DNA of 64,000 nt from Ignelater luminosus (taxonomy: Eukaryota > Arthropoda > Insecta > Coleoptera > Elateridae): assembly GCA_011009095.1 (NCBI GenBank), contig VTPC01000639.1, forward strand, positions 1-64,000. The letters run 5' to 3'. A model generated the notes under the pieces. The model searched no databases, was not told the DNA's origin, and saw only the letters and a program-made list of their open reading frames with translations. Both the position numbers and the translations under genes were made by a program. Of the stretch, positions 46,478-59,564 are shown piece after piece (the stretch's first letter is position 1; each line of letters begins with the position of its first letter).

Positions 46478-49400
46478 TCCCCAGAAAAACATACCAGTGC
46501 CAATCACCGACCGTGCCAACGACTGTGCACTTTACCCTATAGTGTTTTAGCAATTTTGATTAATCTATTTAATTACTTCGTTGTACGACATTTTCTATAA
46601 TTTTCCAACCTCTTTTAAGGATTTTTAGCTTCCCTAAATATCGCATTTTTTCTAAAATAAAAGTATTGAGCGATTGCACAAAGATTACTTCTGCCTTTTA
46701 GTCTAATTCTAATACATATTTCAGGTATACTATTGAATTAATTGTTTCAGTTATATTTTTAGAAAAGTTTTTATACATTCTGTTCACATCAGTTTCACAA
46801 TGATATTCAAATAATTCGTTTGCTCCTTCAATCTTTTTTAATTCTAATTTTTTCTTAATTAAAAATTAATTAATTAATTACATGTTCTACTTTGTCTTTG
46901 TATTTCGAGAAGTTTTTGCAGTATTTTATAAAAAGAAGAAAATCTGTAAAATTTGCACGATATCTAAACGTTGACAGGAAGCGACGGATTACAGTATTGT
47001 GACCTTCGCGTCGGATGGTTGGCATAGGTAAAAGAATAAGAACTGATGTAGTGTTTACTAAATAAAATTATCAATTGCTTAATTCGTTTAGTGGTACAGC
47101 ATAGCTACATTATAATCTTTACTTGTTGTTTAAATATTTTCTTTTACGTTAAATTCAACAAAATTAGCATCAACCAAGTTACTAACCTACTAATATCGTC
47201 TTTAAAAGAATCTTCTAGGTTATGTTACCTTTTAGTAATGGATTTTATACATCTTCATACGATAATAACTGGGAACTTTCTACACGTATGCTATTACCAT
47301 TTGTTATTAATTTTTGATCCCAGATATGTTACTTGATTCAATAATTTTCAAATGAATTTCCAATGTAGGAGTTGGAACATTTATAATTTCATCTATACGA
47401 TGCATTAATAACCGATATGTCGTATTGACAAGCACTAATTATAATGAAACTGTAGCCTCTATGCTAGTTTTTAATTTATGAATAGCATCACTAATGAATT
47501 ATTCTGATAAAACCTGACGTTGATGTGAAGATTGTATTTGGCCCACAATAGCTATTCTGCTGCCTATGATGACTGACAAGTTTAATTATTTCTAATTATC
47601 GATGGCCGTTAATCTATTTGTTTATAAATCAAAGGTATAAGAAGGAAATTTTAGAATAAGTGTTTCTAAAATACAGATTTCAACAGCATTTACAAAGACA
47701 TGTCAGAGGAACGGCCAATACCAGCAATGTAATTAAAGTTTGTTAATTTTGCCAGGTGAGGCTTTCCAATTTTATTTGTTTTTATGTACAACGGTGAGAT
47801 ATATCTTATAAATTGCACTCTCTGGGATAACGTAATCTAAATATTACCGCACACGTGCGATAATATTTTCAAATTTGTTTACCGTTTACACTGTTGCTAA
47901 GCGCGTTGCTATCATTTTGAACAATGAGATTCAGCTGTTACTTTGAATTAATATTCACAAAATCTTGATCGAAAGTGATTAGTCCAAGATTGAGAGCAGC
48001 AAAAACGGTTTCATTTGCAAAAAATTCAACGGTTCTACATAAAATTTTGTACACAATTCGTGGGATACACTATCATCGCACTCACATGGTTACGCAAAAC
48101 TCGGGCTAACGCCATCGTTTGCGCAATTTCCATGTTCGTGCTATAATAATGTGTGTATTCCACTTACTGCGTAAATAACTATTATCTAGAACAAATCCCA
48201 GTCCTTGTAGCGTATAGAAAACAAATTGTAAGTCGACGAGTCGTTTTTCAAAATGATCCTTGGGAATTTTTGAAACAGAAAGATGCAGGTTTATCCATTT
48301 TTAAAGAATTAAACTTCTGCATTGCTTTGCGAAAGAAATAGAAAGAGAAAGGGAACAGCTTCTATTTGTTTTATGTACGAGAAATGGTACTGTTTAGGCT
48401 TGCAATAGTTTCCTTGAATATCATTTATAATGTAGCTCGATTGGGAACCGAAACAAAGAGTGCGCGAATCGAATGCGGACTCTAGCGCGTCCCTAAAATA
48501 TAGATGTATGCAATTGATAGGAGAATCTAGCTTAAGAATCCACTCTTACTTTATGTAATAGGATGTAAACCTCTTTATCCGCTTTGTAGCTTTTCCATTT
48601 TCTCATTGTGTTAATGATAAATTACATTGATAAATACACGATTAATGTATTATAGTTCTTGGTTGGCCGTTCTAATTACTGCAAAGCACGTGAGTTCATA
48701 ATTTTTTGCTTCTGGCAATTCCTTTGCTCCAAATTCGATCTCGAAGAAATAAAGTGAAATATGCAATTTCGGATCATGTATTTCGTAGTAAGTATTTTCT
48801 AAGGTAAAATTTAGGCACGTATGACTTTCATGTTTTGAAGTCTGTCTTAAAGATTTGGATTCTAACTGTTATTAGAACAAAAGTTTCATATTTTTATTTT
48901 CACATCTAATTAGCATCATGCAAACCATAAACGCAAAAATTCACTTTCACTATCTTTCTTTCACATAGTTCACGTGAACATTTTAGTTATCCTTTTGGTT
49001 ACAAGTAAGGCTTTTAAAACTTCTTCATATGCAGGGGATAAGGGAAATAAAGTTTTGTTTCTTAAAAATCGATAATCCTTGTAAGAAATGATAGTAAAGA
49101 AAAGTGATTAAAGAAGTGCTCAGGCTGAACATAAAAAATACTCGTGTTGCATTTACTAGTTTTAACTAACACTCAAGCAATTACCTGTTGGGATGTTTTT
49201 TTTTATGAAAAGATTGTTGTAGATGATATTTGGCTCAAATGCAAACATTTTAAGATAAAAATTCAATTCTTGTCTTCCTCAATTAATAAGGAAATAAAAC
49301 ACAAGCTTTCTAAAAAAATAATAAGATAATAAATTAAGATTTTTATCCAGTTAGATAGGAATTCATTTATTGATCCATGTACGCTTTTAAGTCAAATACC

Positions 49401-51179
49401 ATAATTTAATTAAACATTGATTAATACTAATAATGATTAATGAAATAGTTAAGGTGGCGTTCTTTATTTTTCTTAAATAAATTTTCTTGGAACTCCATTT
49501 GTTTTCTTAGACATCTTCTATCAAAAGTCATTTGTCGTGCTTAGGGCTAATTGTTTAAAGTCTAATTAGCTAACAATGCTGTTAAGAATGTAATGATTCT
49601 ACGTATCATCAGTTTTAATACGTCCTTGATTTAAATAAAGAAAAACCAATATATTGTTGAAATATTTTATTTAAATAGAAAGATCAAGCTTGGGCATGAT
49701 AGTTAAGACTAAATATAATTTTAATTACAGAAGGTGGTTTACAATGTAATACAATTTCAAAAACCGCGGGACGTAGGATAATCACGTTATTAGCTGACAA
49801 TTTATTCACTACGCTTTCAATTTTTCAGTTTCCAGCCTAGAAATGAACAACCTAAAGAATGCGTTAATAATATTTGTCGGTTTCAACGAGATTTGAATAA
49901 ACCTTGACTCTAACTAGAAAAATACGATCTAGTAAGCTAAGTTTGGATAACATTTAAAGCTAAGAATACTACTAAAACACTTAAATTGTGACTCATATGC
50001 TGACCAGAATGTAATGATGCGCCATCATGTGTAAATCACACATGTTTTCGAATGTTCAATGTCCAATAGTGCTAGAGCAGAAATTAATTTAAAATTGACA
50101 TTTAAAGTTTATTACTGCGAATGAAATACGACTCCTCTGTAACTAATATGCTCGTTAAGAAGATATTACCAGTAATCAATTACAGATAAAAGCCCATATT
50201 CCATAATTTCTAAAAGTCTTTTTAAATTTTAACGTGCTGTTAAAATACCAAAATAAAAATTCTGATTGGTCATAGTCATGACAACAAAATTTAGAAGTGC
50301 TTTTAAAGATAAAGGACTGCTTACAGAAAGGGGAAGACAAGGATTTAAATGAAAATTTCCATCTAAGGTCTAAATTGGAAACTGTTTGATACAAAGTAAT
50401 CAAATTATTGTTTATTTAGTTTTCGACGAACAATACATTTTATATTGTACTATCCGTTAAATGTTTATACCTACTTGGATTTTTGATTATAAAGTCATTT
50501 TCCTCCAAATTTATTTATGTTTGATGAAAAGGCATTCCTTTAACCAAAATGGTAATTAACTTGTTATTTATCAAGTGATTATTTGAAATTGATCTTTAAA
50601 CTCCAACAAAGTCCGATTGCTTAACTCAAACAGTTTCTAAGTTAATTCAGCGATCAGTAAAAGCAGAGGTTACGCAAAAAACATGCATCTAATGTATTAA
50701 CTCCTATTATCAATTAATAATGTCGTGTTACAAATAATACCATAACAAAGCAGTAAAAAGTCTACCGCAATGAGTTTTGGGGCGTTAGAAGAAACTTATA
50801 TGATGCATTCGTACTACACATGTCGACTACAAAGAAGCGGTAAACAGGGCACCATGCAGTTGATTATTAGAGATACTTCAAACCTTCAAGATCGAATAAT
50901 TTATTCATGTTTCGTCTAGGTACATCAAAAACATCTGTGAGTCGAGGCATTTTAAAAAAAAGAAGCTTTTAATGAATGGTTGACTACCTAAAGTTAACTG
51001 AACCCTCAAACAGAAAGTCACATGACAGCTACGCTAGACCAAGTCATCCTCTCAGAAGAATCTGCTGGAAGTATATTATTAAAGGTTTAAATATAGATAA
51101 CAACAATTGCAGACAGTGTAAAGCCACTCACACAACAAAAGAATAAACAAAGAAATTTACTACAAAATTACAATGCTTG
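46478..51179. other. Long AT-rich stretch without recognised genes or elements
   Basis: This is the longest part of the window without legible transposon sequence. It includes an (AATT)n run near 46860-46880. Open frames (47091-47336, 48153-48341, 49144-49329, 50176-50403) have no family features. It may be unique intronic or intergenic DNA of the otp locus. Confidence 0.5.
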
Positions 51180-51182
51180 AAA

Positions 51183-51390
51183 CTAAAAGCAAACTTTCCT
51201 AGCTCTAAGAGCAGCAAACTCGGTTATCGTTTTTTTTTTGAAATCTATCTGGTTTGTAAGTTCTTGCTCAATAGACAATACAGCCTGATTGGACAACCTC
51301 AGCTGGCTCATAGTAGACCTCAAATAGGACAGTTTTAACATGAAAAAGCTCCTTTCGCAACACTGATACCGATGGTCGAACAAATTCGCA
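51183..51390 (-). pseudogene. hAT transposase C-terminus (dimerisation region)
   Basis: The minus-strand frame 51383-51183 reads YQCCERSFFMLKLSYLRSTM, then SQLRLSNQAVLSIEQELTNQ, then IDFKKKTITEFAALRARKVCF. This corresponds to the conserved C-terminal block of hAT transposases (CERSFSxLKxIKxYLRSTM...RLSxLAxLSIExE...IDF...FAxxKARK). The family uses it for multimerisation of the transposase. Upstream, degenerate frames between 51390 and 51980 show further hAT-like fragments, but the catalytic part is not legible. The missing rest makes it a relic. Confidence 0.8.
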
Positions 51391-52205
51391 ACTATATCAC
51401 CAGGTTAGGGACGGAGATATTACGGTTATACTGTTAGATAAATTGTAACAGTTCCAGCGGTCCTTACTGCACGAGTTTTTGGTGGTCCCGAAATGCGTTG
51501 ACAAAGTTTCGAAGACGATTTCGTTCGATCAGGAATTCCACTTTATCGATTTCATCCGACAAATTAACTGAATCGCAGACGTATTTCGGATTAAAGAGGT
51601 TTGCAGGGGTCAACACGAAAATTCTTTCGCCAACTCTTTCAATTGCTCAAAGCTTGAACTAATTTCTTGAATTATCTGGTCCATGGATGCAAACACTCCC
51701 AGGCGTAGTTTTTCGTAGGTCAAGTTCGCACCTTTCGATCTATCACCGAAAAATTGCTTCCAAGTTCATTGCACAACTGTCTCGAGTAGCTGAAACTGCA
51801 GTCCACGATCTCATTTCGTTGTTCAATGTCCCAATTTTTATTGCACACCGTTAAATGTCGTTAATCTTTCGAAAGACTTCAGACCAAAACCCGAGGTAAC
51901 TAAGGAAAAAAAACAACTGCATTGGTGGCGACAATACCCAACCCTGCTACTGACGAACCAACGAACGTTATCCTTGCAAACCCTTAAAATTTGTTAGCTA
52001 CTGGAGCACCCAATAGGAACTAGAAACGAGCGCCAATACTTGCGAATGTTTACACGCCTGGGACATGACAGGTGCGGCGGCGGCAAAATTATTGCGAAAA
52101 GTTCACAACCGCAACAGCAGACAAGGGGCGGCTTTGCATCCTTTGGTCTGCTGCCGCCCAGAGCGGACCGCCCTTCCCGCCCCACCCTTGCTACGCCTCT
52201 GTCAT
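51183..52205 (-). mobile_element. hAT element remnant
   Basis: The right boundary at 52205 reads, on the minus strand, CAGAGGCGTAGCAAGGGTGG followed by a very G+C-rich 150-bp segment (52050-52205), as at the 5' ends of many hAT elements. The transposase C-terminus lies at the other side (51383-51183), in the same minus orientation. The distance of only 1 kb shows a large internal deletion. The opposite terminal repeat is not found near 51180, so the left boundary is uncertain. Confidence 0.65.
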
Positions 52206-52360
52206 GAACTAACTTATTCTCTTAAAAATACCAAGTGTATTAGGCATAACTTTAACAGAACTTACAATATGCTTCAGAAGTGTAACATTTCAGATAGATT
52301 AAGCAAGACAAACGAACGTTTCGAGAGGAGATTACAATTTGAATAGCCCACTAGATTATA

Positions 52361-52894
52361 CAGGGTGGTGATTTTGCAGCATAGGGCAATAACATGTGTT
52401 TGTGAACTTACTTAGATTCCTGCTTCTCACAATTTTTTCAAAGAAACTTTTGTTAATATGCTGGTTGGGTAGATGATAACAGATTTTTATTTTAATAAAA
52501 AGGAATTAGCAAATTATGCAAAAATTTTAAGAAATCTAATAAAAACAAAATGGTGTAATACCCATGATTTTGGCCAAAATGCAATAAGAATTTTATGATC
52601 GCTTGAGTTATTGTGCATTAGTCAACGGTAAATTGTTCTAACATTTAATCAGAAGTTTAGAGAATGGAAATGTTGATTAATATAAATTTATTATTTGTAC
52701 GAGAATAAAATCTAATGCATTTTTAAATTTCTGTATAATTTACTATTTATTTAAATTAAAATTACAGTTTATTATTTACACAACCGACGTAACAACAAAG
52801 TTTTCCTTGAAAACAGTGTGGGAAAATAGGAATTTAAATAAATTCACAAACACATACTATTTTCCTATCGTACGGAATCAAACGCATCACCCTG
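52361..52894. mobile_element. 534-bp CAGGGTG-ended element
   Basis: CAGGGTGGTGATTTTG at 52361 and the complement of CAGGGTGATGCGTTTG ending at 52894 are flanked by TA (52359-52360, 52895-52896). The inner sequence is AT-rich without an open frame. Its interior differs from the other CAGGGTG elements of the window. Confidence 0.6.
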
Positions 52895-52896
52895 TA

Positions 52897-53811
52897 TACT
52901 ATTCATCACCTACCTTGAGAATAGAGACCAGAAACGGTTTGTTTTTGGAAATTAAACCACAGCGGTGGGCAATTAAATTTTAATACGGGCAAGGTTGGAC
53001 TTTCTAAGATACAGCGTGGGTTTATTGAATTTTTCGGTGAACTCCTATAGACATTTCAAATTCTTCAAATAAGACATTAGAAAATAATAAGATAACTTGT
53101 GAAACCTGCTTGATATCATGTTATACTATTAAATATTAGTACCAAATTCTAACATCACGAAATGGCGTATGAGTATTTACTAGTGCAACACAGAGAGCTT
53201 TTGAACATAAATTGAATTTTGGAGTCTTTGATAACACTAATTTATTTTTTTGTTATTCTACTATAATTAATAAAATACAACTAATGGTGAAACTTATTGG
53301 TTTTTAGTATAAGTTCAGAAAAATGTTGAATATTTTCTTAAAAATTATTCTTGCTTTATTTCCTTAGTAGTGGCAAAGCTCTCTTTAGATGTAGGAAAAT
53401 AATTAAAAGTGTAACAACGTAATAATTTCTAATCCAACTGGAAAATGCGAAAAATCTACCGGAATTCGAAGTAAAAGCTAGCAGACGTCATTACAAATAG
53501 TTATATAAGGTTTACCGGTTTTTCTATTAACTGGGCTATCCCAATGAAAGAAGAACCTTGAAAATATTGCGGACTGTGCCAGACAAATGGGGATATGGAA
53601 TAAGTGAGACTGGTTGGATGAAAGCAGAAGTATTCTATGAATACATATCATTGGTATTACATCCTTATCTTAAAGAGAATGGGAAAACCTAATTTAAAAT
53701 TAAATTGTAAACATTATAGCCCGCGTTTAATGAGAAGGTGCTACTTTTTGCTGTTTACCTGTCTAACAAATTTATCTGATTCCTTTTTACTTCTTTGCAG
53801 TATAAAAAATT
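52897..53811. other. No gene recognised
   Basis: AT-rich sequence in front of the pogo-like gene. It may hold that element's left end, which I could not identify. Confidence 0.4.
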
Positions 53812-55490
53812 ATGAGTGCATGTTTTAGAAAATACGTGGATTACACTCCTGAAACCCTGAAACAATTTTTGGCAGCTATTAAAAGCGGAATGAGACAAAG
53901 AGTGGCAGCAGAAGCGTATAACATACCTAGACGGACATTAAATAATAAATTAAAACAAAAACATGCCCAAAAACCAGGATATCCTCCGGTCTTTACTGCC
54001 GACGAAGAGGCTTCTTTTGTATCCTGCATTTACTTAGTCAGTACATTCGGATTTCCGGTGGATGAATTTGAACTGCAATGCGATATTCAAGCGTACTTAC
54101 GTCGACAGGACAGAAAAGTGAAACGCTTCAAAAACAATCGTCCTAGTAGAAAATAGCTACAGAATTTTCTAAAAAGACATCGGAATCTAACTGTAAGTAA
54201 TATTAAACACAGCAGAGCCAGCATCAATAAAAAAACTTTGACAGACTGCTACGAAAACCTTAAAAACACCTTAACTAATGTTCCACCTGAGAGAATATGG
54301 AACTATGATCAGACCAATGTTACTGACGACCCGAGTTCTAAAAAGGGTTCTGACAAAGCGTGGAGTTAAATCTCCAGAAAAGATTTTAATTCTTCAAAAT
54401 TTAGTATTTTGCTAATGATGGCAACAGACACAGCAGGAGAACTTCCTCCTCCTTATACTGTATATAAGTCAATGCATATGTGGAACACATGGACGAAGCA
54501 TGGACCACAAGAAGCCTGCTATAGCAACACATCCTCGGGTTGGTTCGATTCGCATACATTTTATGACTGGTTTGTATCACTATTGCTGCCTAAATTAAAA
54601 AGGAACGAGGAAAAACACGCCGTAATAGGCGATAATCTGTCGCCCCATATAAATGTTCAAACTCTGGAATTATGTAGAAAGTTTGACATTGCTTTTGTAT
54701 GTCTGCCACCCAAGCACCCATCTTACCCAGCCACTTGATGTGGCGTTTTTTGGTTCTAGCAAGACAGCGTGGAAGCGTATTCTATCCAGTTTTGATAAAC
54801 TCCGGATGAAAGCCGGATTTAAAAAATGCGGAATACATCCCTGCGATCTAACGCCGCTTCTTGAAAAACACCAGCCAAACAGTGAAACAGCTTCAACTGA
54901 TGTCGAAAGCGCTTTTGTTGAATACTTCGAAAACAACTTCAACTTACCACCGTTAAGCCAAGAAAGAAAAAGCGTCTTCAAGTTGAGGCAGGAAAAAGTA
55001 TTGCACACGAAGATTTAGAACACCCTTCAACAAGTGAATCTAATGACACCAATGGCGAGAAGCAAGAAATCCGTTGTGTAAGACGTCACCCCCAACTCAG
55101 CTGATGACATACCATACCAAGACTCAGACGACAGCTGACATTTCCTACAATACATTGAACGAAAAACAGAAGACAATAAATTTACAAAAAAGCTGGAATC
55201 TAGTTTATTAGGTTAGGACAGACCAATTACAAGCGCTTTAAATAAACTTCAGAAAAAGACAGGCAAATGTGTAATATTTTCTTACGAAAATCAACTCTAT
55301 CCTGGACAAATAACTGAAGTAAAGGGTGATGGGGCAGTTATCAATGCTATTATCAAGTCCCTAAAGTCCTGAAAGTGGCCACAGAAAAAAAGGACGAAAC
55401 CTTCTCCCTGAAAAGGTGTTATTGAAGAAATTGATGCTCCAAAATAGGCGTCAAAATGTGGGTTGTTCTTAATTCCGCAACTAGTCCACC
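53812..55490 (+). pseudogene. pogo/Tigger-like transposase, almost full length, disabled
   Basis: One frame runs from ATG 53812 to about 54735. It has a Psq-type helix-turn-helix (TLKQFLAAIKSGMRQRVAAE, then AYNIPRRTLNNKLK), PVFTADEEASFV and then the DDE domain: RIWNYDQTNVTDDPS (first Asp, near 54297), SGWFDSHTFYDWF, HAVIGDNLSPHIN (second Asp, near 54630). A frame change near 54715 leads to HLTQPLDVAFFGSSKTAWKR with the third Asp. The later frame covers GFKKCGIHPCDLTPLL to 55018. A C-terminal domain near 55260-55480 (CVIFSYENQLYPGQITEV, SKCGLFLIPQL) matches the small tail domain known in insect members of this family. In-frame stops at 54154-54156 and 54367-54369 plus the frameshift inactivate it. 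Confidence 0.85.
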
Positions 55491-55929
55491 TATAGTGGCA
55501 GTAAATTTGGTTAAAATGTTCTTATATTAATACTACCTATCTACCTATTTTAATCATATTCTAAGCGAAGTTCCCTATATTTTAATTTTTCTAAACGTAT
55601 TTACATTATTCTTATAAAGCACAATTAAAAGGCAATTTCTCTGTTTTCCCACAAATATTTGGAAAATATTGTCCTGGAAATAAATTTTATACATTGTCGT
55701 TGTGCAATGTTCTACTGTATAGCACTGATACTTTACCCATTTGTGTTTCGCTGTACAAAAGCGTAGGCAATTTCATATGGTGCAAAGTATACCCTGCCTA
55801 TATCATAATTTGCCCCAAAATAGCAATGTGGCATAAATCTTATCTAAGATGAAAGCATATATATGTGGCACTCATTGAGAATTTTTCCGGTTATAATACT
55901 ATCTTTTAATGGTAAATAACAAGGCCAAA

Positions 55930-56640
55930 CCCAAAAAACCGTGAGAAAGTTTACGGTAGGAGCAGTAATTGACTATTTGCCAACGGCAAAGGCTGTTGAC
56001 AACCCACAAACAAGTCTTAATCAAACATCCATCGTTGTTACATGGATGATAGAGTTTTATTCTTCAGAAATTTGGTTCAATACATATTCTCGGTTTGTCA
56101 GCAAATCTGAACACTTCGACTTCTGAAACGGATCCTGGCAAAACTACATTTGATATCTCCATAAATCGAAAAGCTCTCCCCAGTAGTGATTCTACTTCAA
56201 TAAAAAAGAGCAAGAGGAAATGTACCAAAAAAGAGCATAAAGATGCCATACCTTAAACAGAAACTGAAAAGTCTACTATTAGCAAAAGCAAAAGAACAAT
56301 TTAATCTCATTCTAGAAGAAACGAAAGAAACATCAGTATCTGATGTTCCCAAAATATATATCATTTCTGACGTGGAAAGAGTCAGCTCCCAGAAAAGTGA
56401 CAATGGCTCAGGACTAAAGATTAATGGCAACGAGTATAAGGACAACAGTGATGTTAAAATTGAGAGTGGATTATGCTTTATATGCATTTTTTCTATCAAT
56501 GTTGATAACAGAGATATTGGCTGCAAGTTTTGTCGAAGAAAATATTATTTACAATGTATAAAGAAGCATAGTAACAACGAATTCAGGTTCCAAACCACAT
56601 ACTAGATTTGTTTGAAAAACGTGTGAAAAAAAGTGTTAAT
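55930..56640 (+). pseudogene. C-terminal tail of a second pogo-like element
   Basis: A chain of frames without a catalytic part. ISINRKALPSSDSTSIKKSK (56140 on) resembles the Ser- and Lys-rich linker of pogo-like transposases. The frame 56243-56605 has KQKLKSLLLAKAKEQFNLIL and then a Cys-rich end, CFICIFSINVDNRDIGCKFC and RRKYYLQCIKKHSNN, comparable to the PHD-like finger at the end of several insect pogo-like proteins (CxxC...CxxC...H/C). It follows the first pogo-like gene by 450 bp. The two may be neighbouring insertions or a rearranged pair. The identification rests on layout and the finger only. Confidence 0.45.
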
Positions 56641-57429
56641 TTACTAATTCATTTATTTAGTGGAATGTTTTTCAATTTTTTTTTATAGTTTTATATTTAT
56701 CAATTTATACTATTAAATTTAATAAATTACAAAAGCTATAATCTTTTTCATTTATTTAACAATATCCTAAGCTACCATCCAAATTGTATCCAATTAAAAC
56801 AAAATTTAAAAGAGCACTATTTTTGCTTTGTTTTCTCTACATTGTCAAGATATAGGAGGAAACGGGACACATACATGTCAATAATTATGATAATATATTT
56901 CAATAACAAATTCTGCTGTGTTAATAACTGTACCAGTTAGTAGTAATACAAACACTATAGTAATTTTGAAAATTTCGGCCTTGATCGACCTCAAACCAAT
57001 ATTAAAATATAATATCAATTATGATTTATTAGTACCTGAAAGAAACAAACTGCTATATTTACATATATTATAGATATTACTTGTACTTCAATAGGTTTAT
57101 TCTTACTAAGGTGTCGATAACTGTACTGCTTACCCTATATGTAGAAGAAAACAAACGCATTTAAGGAAATAGAAGAAAAAACAGGAAAACCAAACAAACC
57201 ATAAATAGTAAAGAAAAGTTATCAGCTTTTGATAGTGTTACGAAACAATAAGGAAGAAGTAATAGGAAACAAAGAAAGAATGAAAAGGGTATGAGTTTGA
57301 CATTTTCAAGCGTTACACAATGATAAAACAAGAAAGGAAGAAAAAAGGCAAAAACCAAAAAGGGAAACACAAGACAAAGAAGAATTACCAACAAAGGAGA
57401 AGAGGAGAAGAAGAACGCATAAAGAAACA
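56641..57429. other. AT-rich stretch with purine-rich repeats
   Basis: From about 57140 to 57430 the + strand is very A/G-rich, and two segments about 100 bp apart (near 57215 and 57300) share words such as GTTAC(G/A)(A/C)AA(A/C)(A/T)A(T/A)AA followed by GAAG(A/G)A. No coding feature is supported. The minus-strand frame 57394-57161 is a low-complexity artefact. Confidence 0.45.
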
Positions 57430-57890
57430 GAAGAAATATATCAGCAGTCTGGTATAGTCGACGTTATCAGACAAAATCGGTTAAGATGGTTAGGACATGT
57501 GAAGAGAGTTAGCATAAAGAAAGTGAACTAATAAGATTATTTATTTTATTCCGACTTAGTTTGTGGAATTCCATGTTAATAAAATTCTAATAATAAAAAA
57601 ATTATTCCACTTATAACATCAATTTTATTAGCCTGGCGCGTTTCGATATTGTAATATGATTTTCAAAATTTGAAAGTGATGTAATATCAAAATGTGCCGG
57701 GCTGACAAATTTGAGATTATACGTGGAATAATGTTTTATTATTACAAATGTATTTTAGTACCAATAAGAACCTGGAACTGGAAAGAATATATAGAAAGAG
57801 ATTTAAAAAACTTGGGATTCAAAACTGGGAAGATCTATGTAGTGCAGAACAGAAAAGCATTGAAAACATTTTTCATCTTTAGTTGTGTTT
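57430..57890 (+). pseudogene. LINE C-terminal tail, split by a palindrome
   Basis: VDVIRQNRLRWLGHVKRVS at about 57457-57513 is the widespread LINE tail motif (D.IRxxRLRWxGHVxRM). After the 160-bp palindrome at 57587-57746 the text continues with WNWKEYIERDLKNLGF near 57776-57825 and, one frame over, NWEDLCSAEQKS, the usual RWxxxVxxDLxxLG...NWxxxAQxRxxW end. Only the last 100 residues or so are represented, as expected of a strongly 5'-truncated copy. Confidence 0.6.
57587..57746. repeat. 160-bp imperfect palindrome (snapback MITE)
   Basis: ATTATTCCAC at 57601-57610 pairs with GTGGAATAAT at 57723-57732. Pairing continues inward through GCCTGGCGCGTTTCGATATT (57631 on) against the complement of AATATCAAAATGTGCCGGGC, and outward through TAATAATAAAA. 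The centre lies near 57667. It has no coding capacity and sits within LINE tail sequence. Confidence 0.75.
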
Positions 57891-58184
57891 ATTTTCTTTA
57901 CCATCTTTTAGATTTATTTACTTGTAGTGTGTAAATAGTCTTTAGAATTTAAAATGAATTCTAGAAACTTGCTGTTTAGAACTCTGTGATATTAATTTGA
58001 ACATCCATAATTAATTTCTACATCTGGTTCATTTATAGCTTTCAAATTATTTCCATTGCAATACCCACTTAGTATATCTAGCGTAGTTATATCGCATTTC
58101 ATAATTCGATATAAACAGTGGTCGAAGTGGCAAATATTTTTTACCGGTATGGACTCAGTGCCGTATGAACCTCTCGGTGGGTTC

Positions 58185-58395
58185 TACGCAACCTACAGTT
58201 ACTGGGTTCTTGGGGGGGGACCCCCCCCCCTATATGATTATTTTGTGAAACTTCCTTGCCTACACTAGATGATTTGGTGAAACTTCCCCGGGGGATCCCC
58301 CCTATGTAAAACTAAAAATAAATTGAAGGGGGCTGGTGGGCCCCTCGGGGTGATCGGGCCCACGTAACTGATAGATGCGGCCCTGTATGGACGTA
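58185..58395. mobile_element. G+C-rich transposon end, hAT-like
   Basis: Within AT-rich surroundings this patch is very G+C-rich. It holds eight G, one A and ten C in a row (58212-58230), CCCCGGGGGATCCCCC near 58287-58302, and GGTGGGCCCCTCGGGG near 58335-58350. On the minus strand the right edge reads CAGGGCCGCATCTATCAG (58391 down), a hAT-type terminus. The matching end and a transposase are not visible, so it is probably a fragment. Confidence 0.4.
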
Positions 58396-58914
58396 ATATG
58401 TGTATGTGAGCTTTTCCGGCCTTATGTCGAAAATTAAATAGCGAGCTCGGATCAACTTTAGTGTAAAATAGATGGTCAGCAGATATTCGATATAAAGTGT
58501 CATTTAAAAAAAAGGGAACACTCGCTAACTTTTTTATCTTGCGATTGACAAAAAAACGGTTGAATAATTTGTTGTCTATGAGCATATGTGCTATTGGATG
58601 GCACTTTCAAATTTTTTTGCATTTCTGGTTAAACCGACATTTTTTGATTCTCCGCGTTTTTCTTATTCTGTACATTTGAAATTTTATAGGTGTTGCATAA
58701 GAAGTTTTTACTGTTGTCTACATGTAGCTATCGTAAAACAACAGACAGCCTTTTAAAAAGCAAAAACGCTATGGCCATAGAAAACAAAACTTTAAAAATG
58801 TTTTTAATAGTTAGAACAAAAAGTGTTGAACAGTAACTACAAAAGGAAGAAGAAAAAAACACACTTTAACGTTGAATTAATAAATTTCGTCAAATCTGCA
58901 ATTGTATTTTGTTG
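58396..58914. other. No feature recognised
   Basis: AT-rich sequence between the hAT-like end and the IS630-like element. Confidence 0.5.
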
Positions 58915-59564
58915 TACTCATTTGATAGAGAGTGTTTTTCTCTTTTCAATGATGGAAAACTCTGATACACTTGCATAAGTAAATTTTGATTAAAATGCAA
59001 AAAACTGTTTGACTAACACTAAAAGTTTATTCGGTCTTTTAAATTTTCAATATCATCTAGTCACATTATGGTCGATGTGATACACTCTTGTTTGTTGCAA
59101 CAATTGAATGCGTTGTAAAATCTTAATTAATAACCGAACTAAAGTGAAAAGTTATTCGTTTAATTAATTTAGACATTTTGATTAACGTGAGGACAACAAA
59201 GTTACAAAAAATAAGACTTGCTATAGATCATTTATCAGAAAGGCATCGCCAGAGATGGATGGGGTAAGGTGTACCGGCCAGGGAAACTACGAGTAACCGG
59301 CCCGTCGGCGTCGTCCTTTGGTTTAAGTGACTTCAGTAATGAAATTTGAAAATACCTCACGACTTATCTAAAAGTTATTGGATTTAAGTGATTAAATAGT
59401 TAAGCAACTGGGAAATGAACAAATACATGACAAACTTTACAGCAGCATATTTTTTTCATTCTGTTTAGTTAAAAAAAATACATAATAAACTGCAAAACAC
59501 CAAAATAAGCAAAACTCCGAAAAAAAAAATAAAAATTATAATTACACTTATTTAGATGTAGTAA

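Noticed and set aside
52065-52346. Ala- and Arg-rich 93-codon open frame
   Set aside because: It reads through the G+C-rich end of a hAT element; the composition explains it.
57161-57394. Very hydrophobic 77-codon minus-strand frame (membrane protein)
   Set aside because: It is the reverse of an A/G-rich tract, so Leu and Phe codons arise from composition.
57841-57871. Possible OAR domain of Otp (RKALKT text)
   Set aside because: The local text QNRKALKT only superficially resembles LRRKALEH and lies in a LINE tail.
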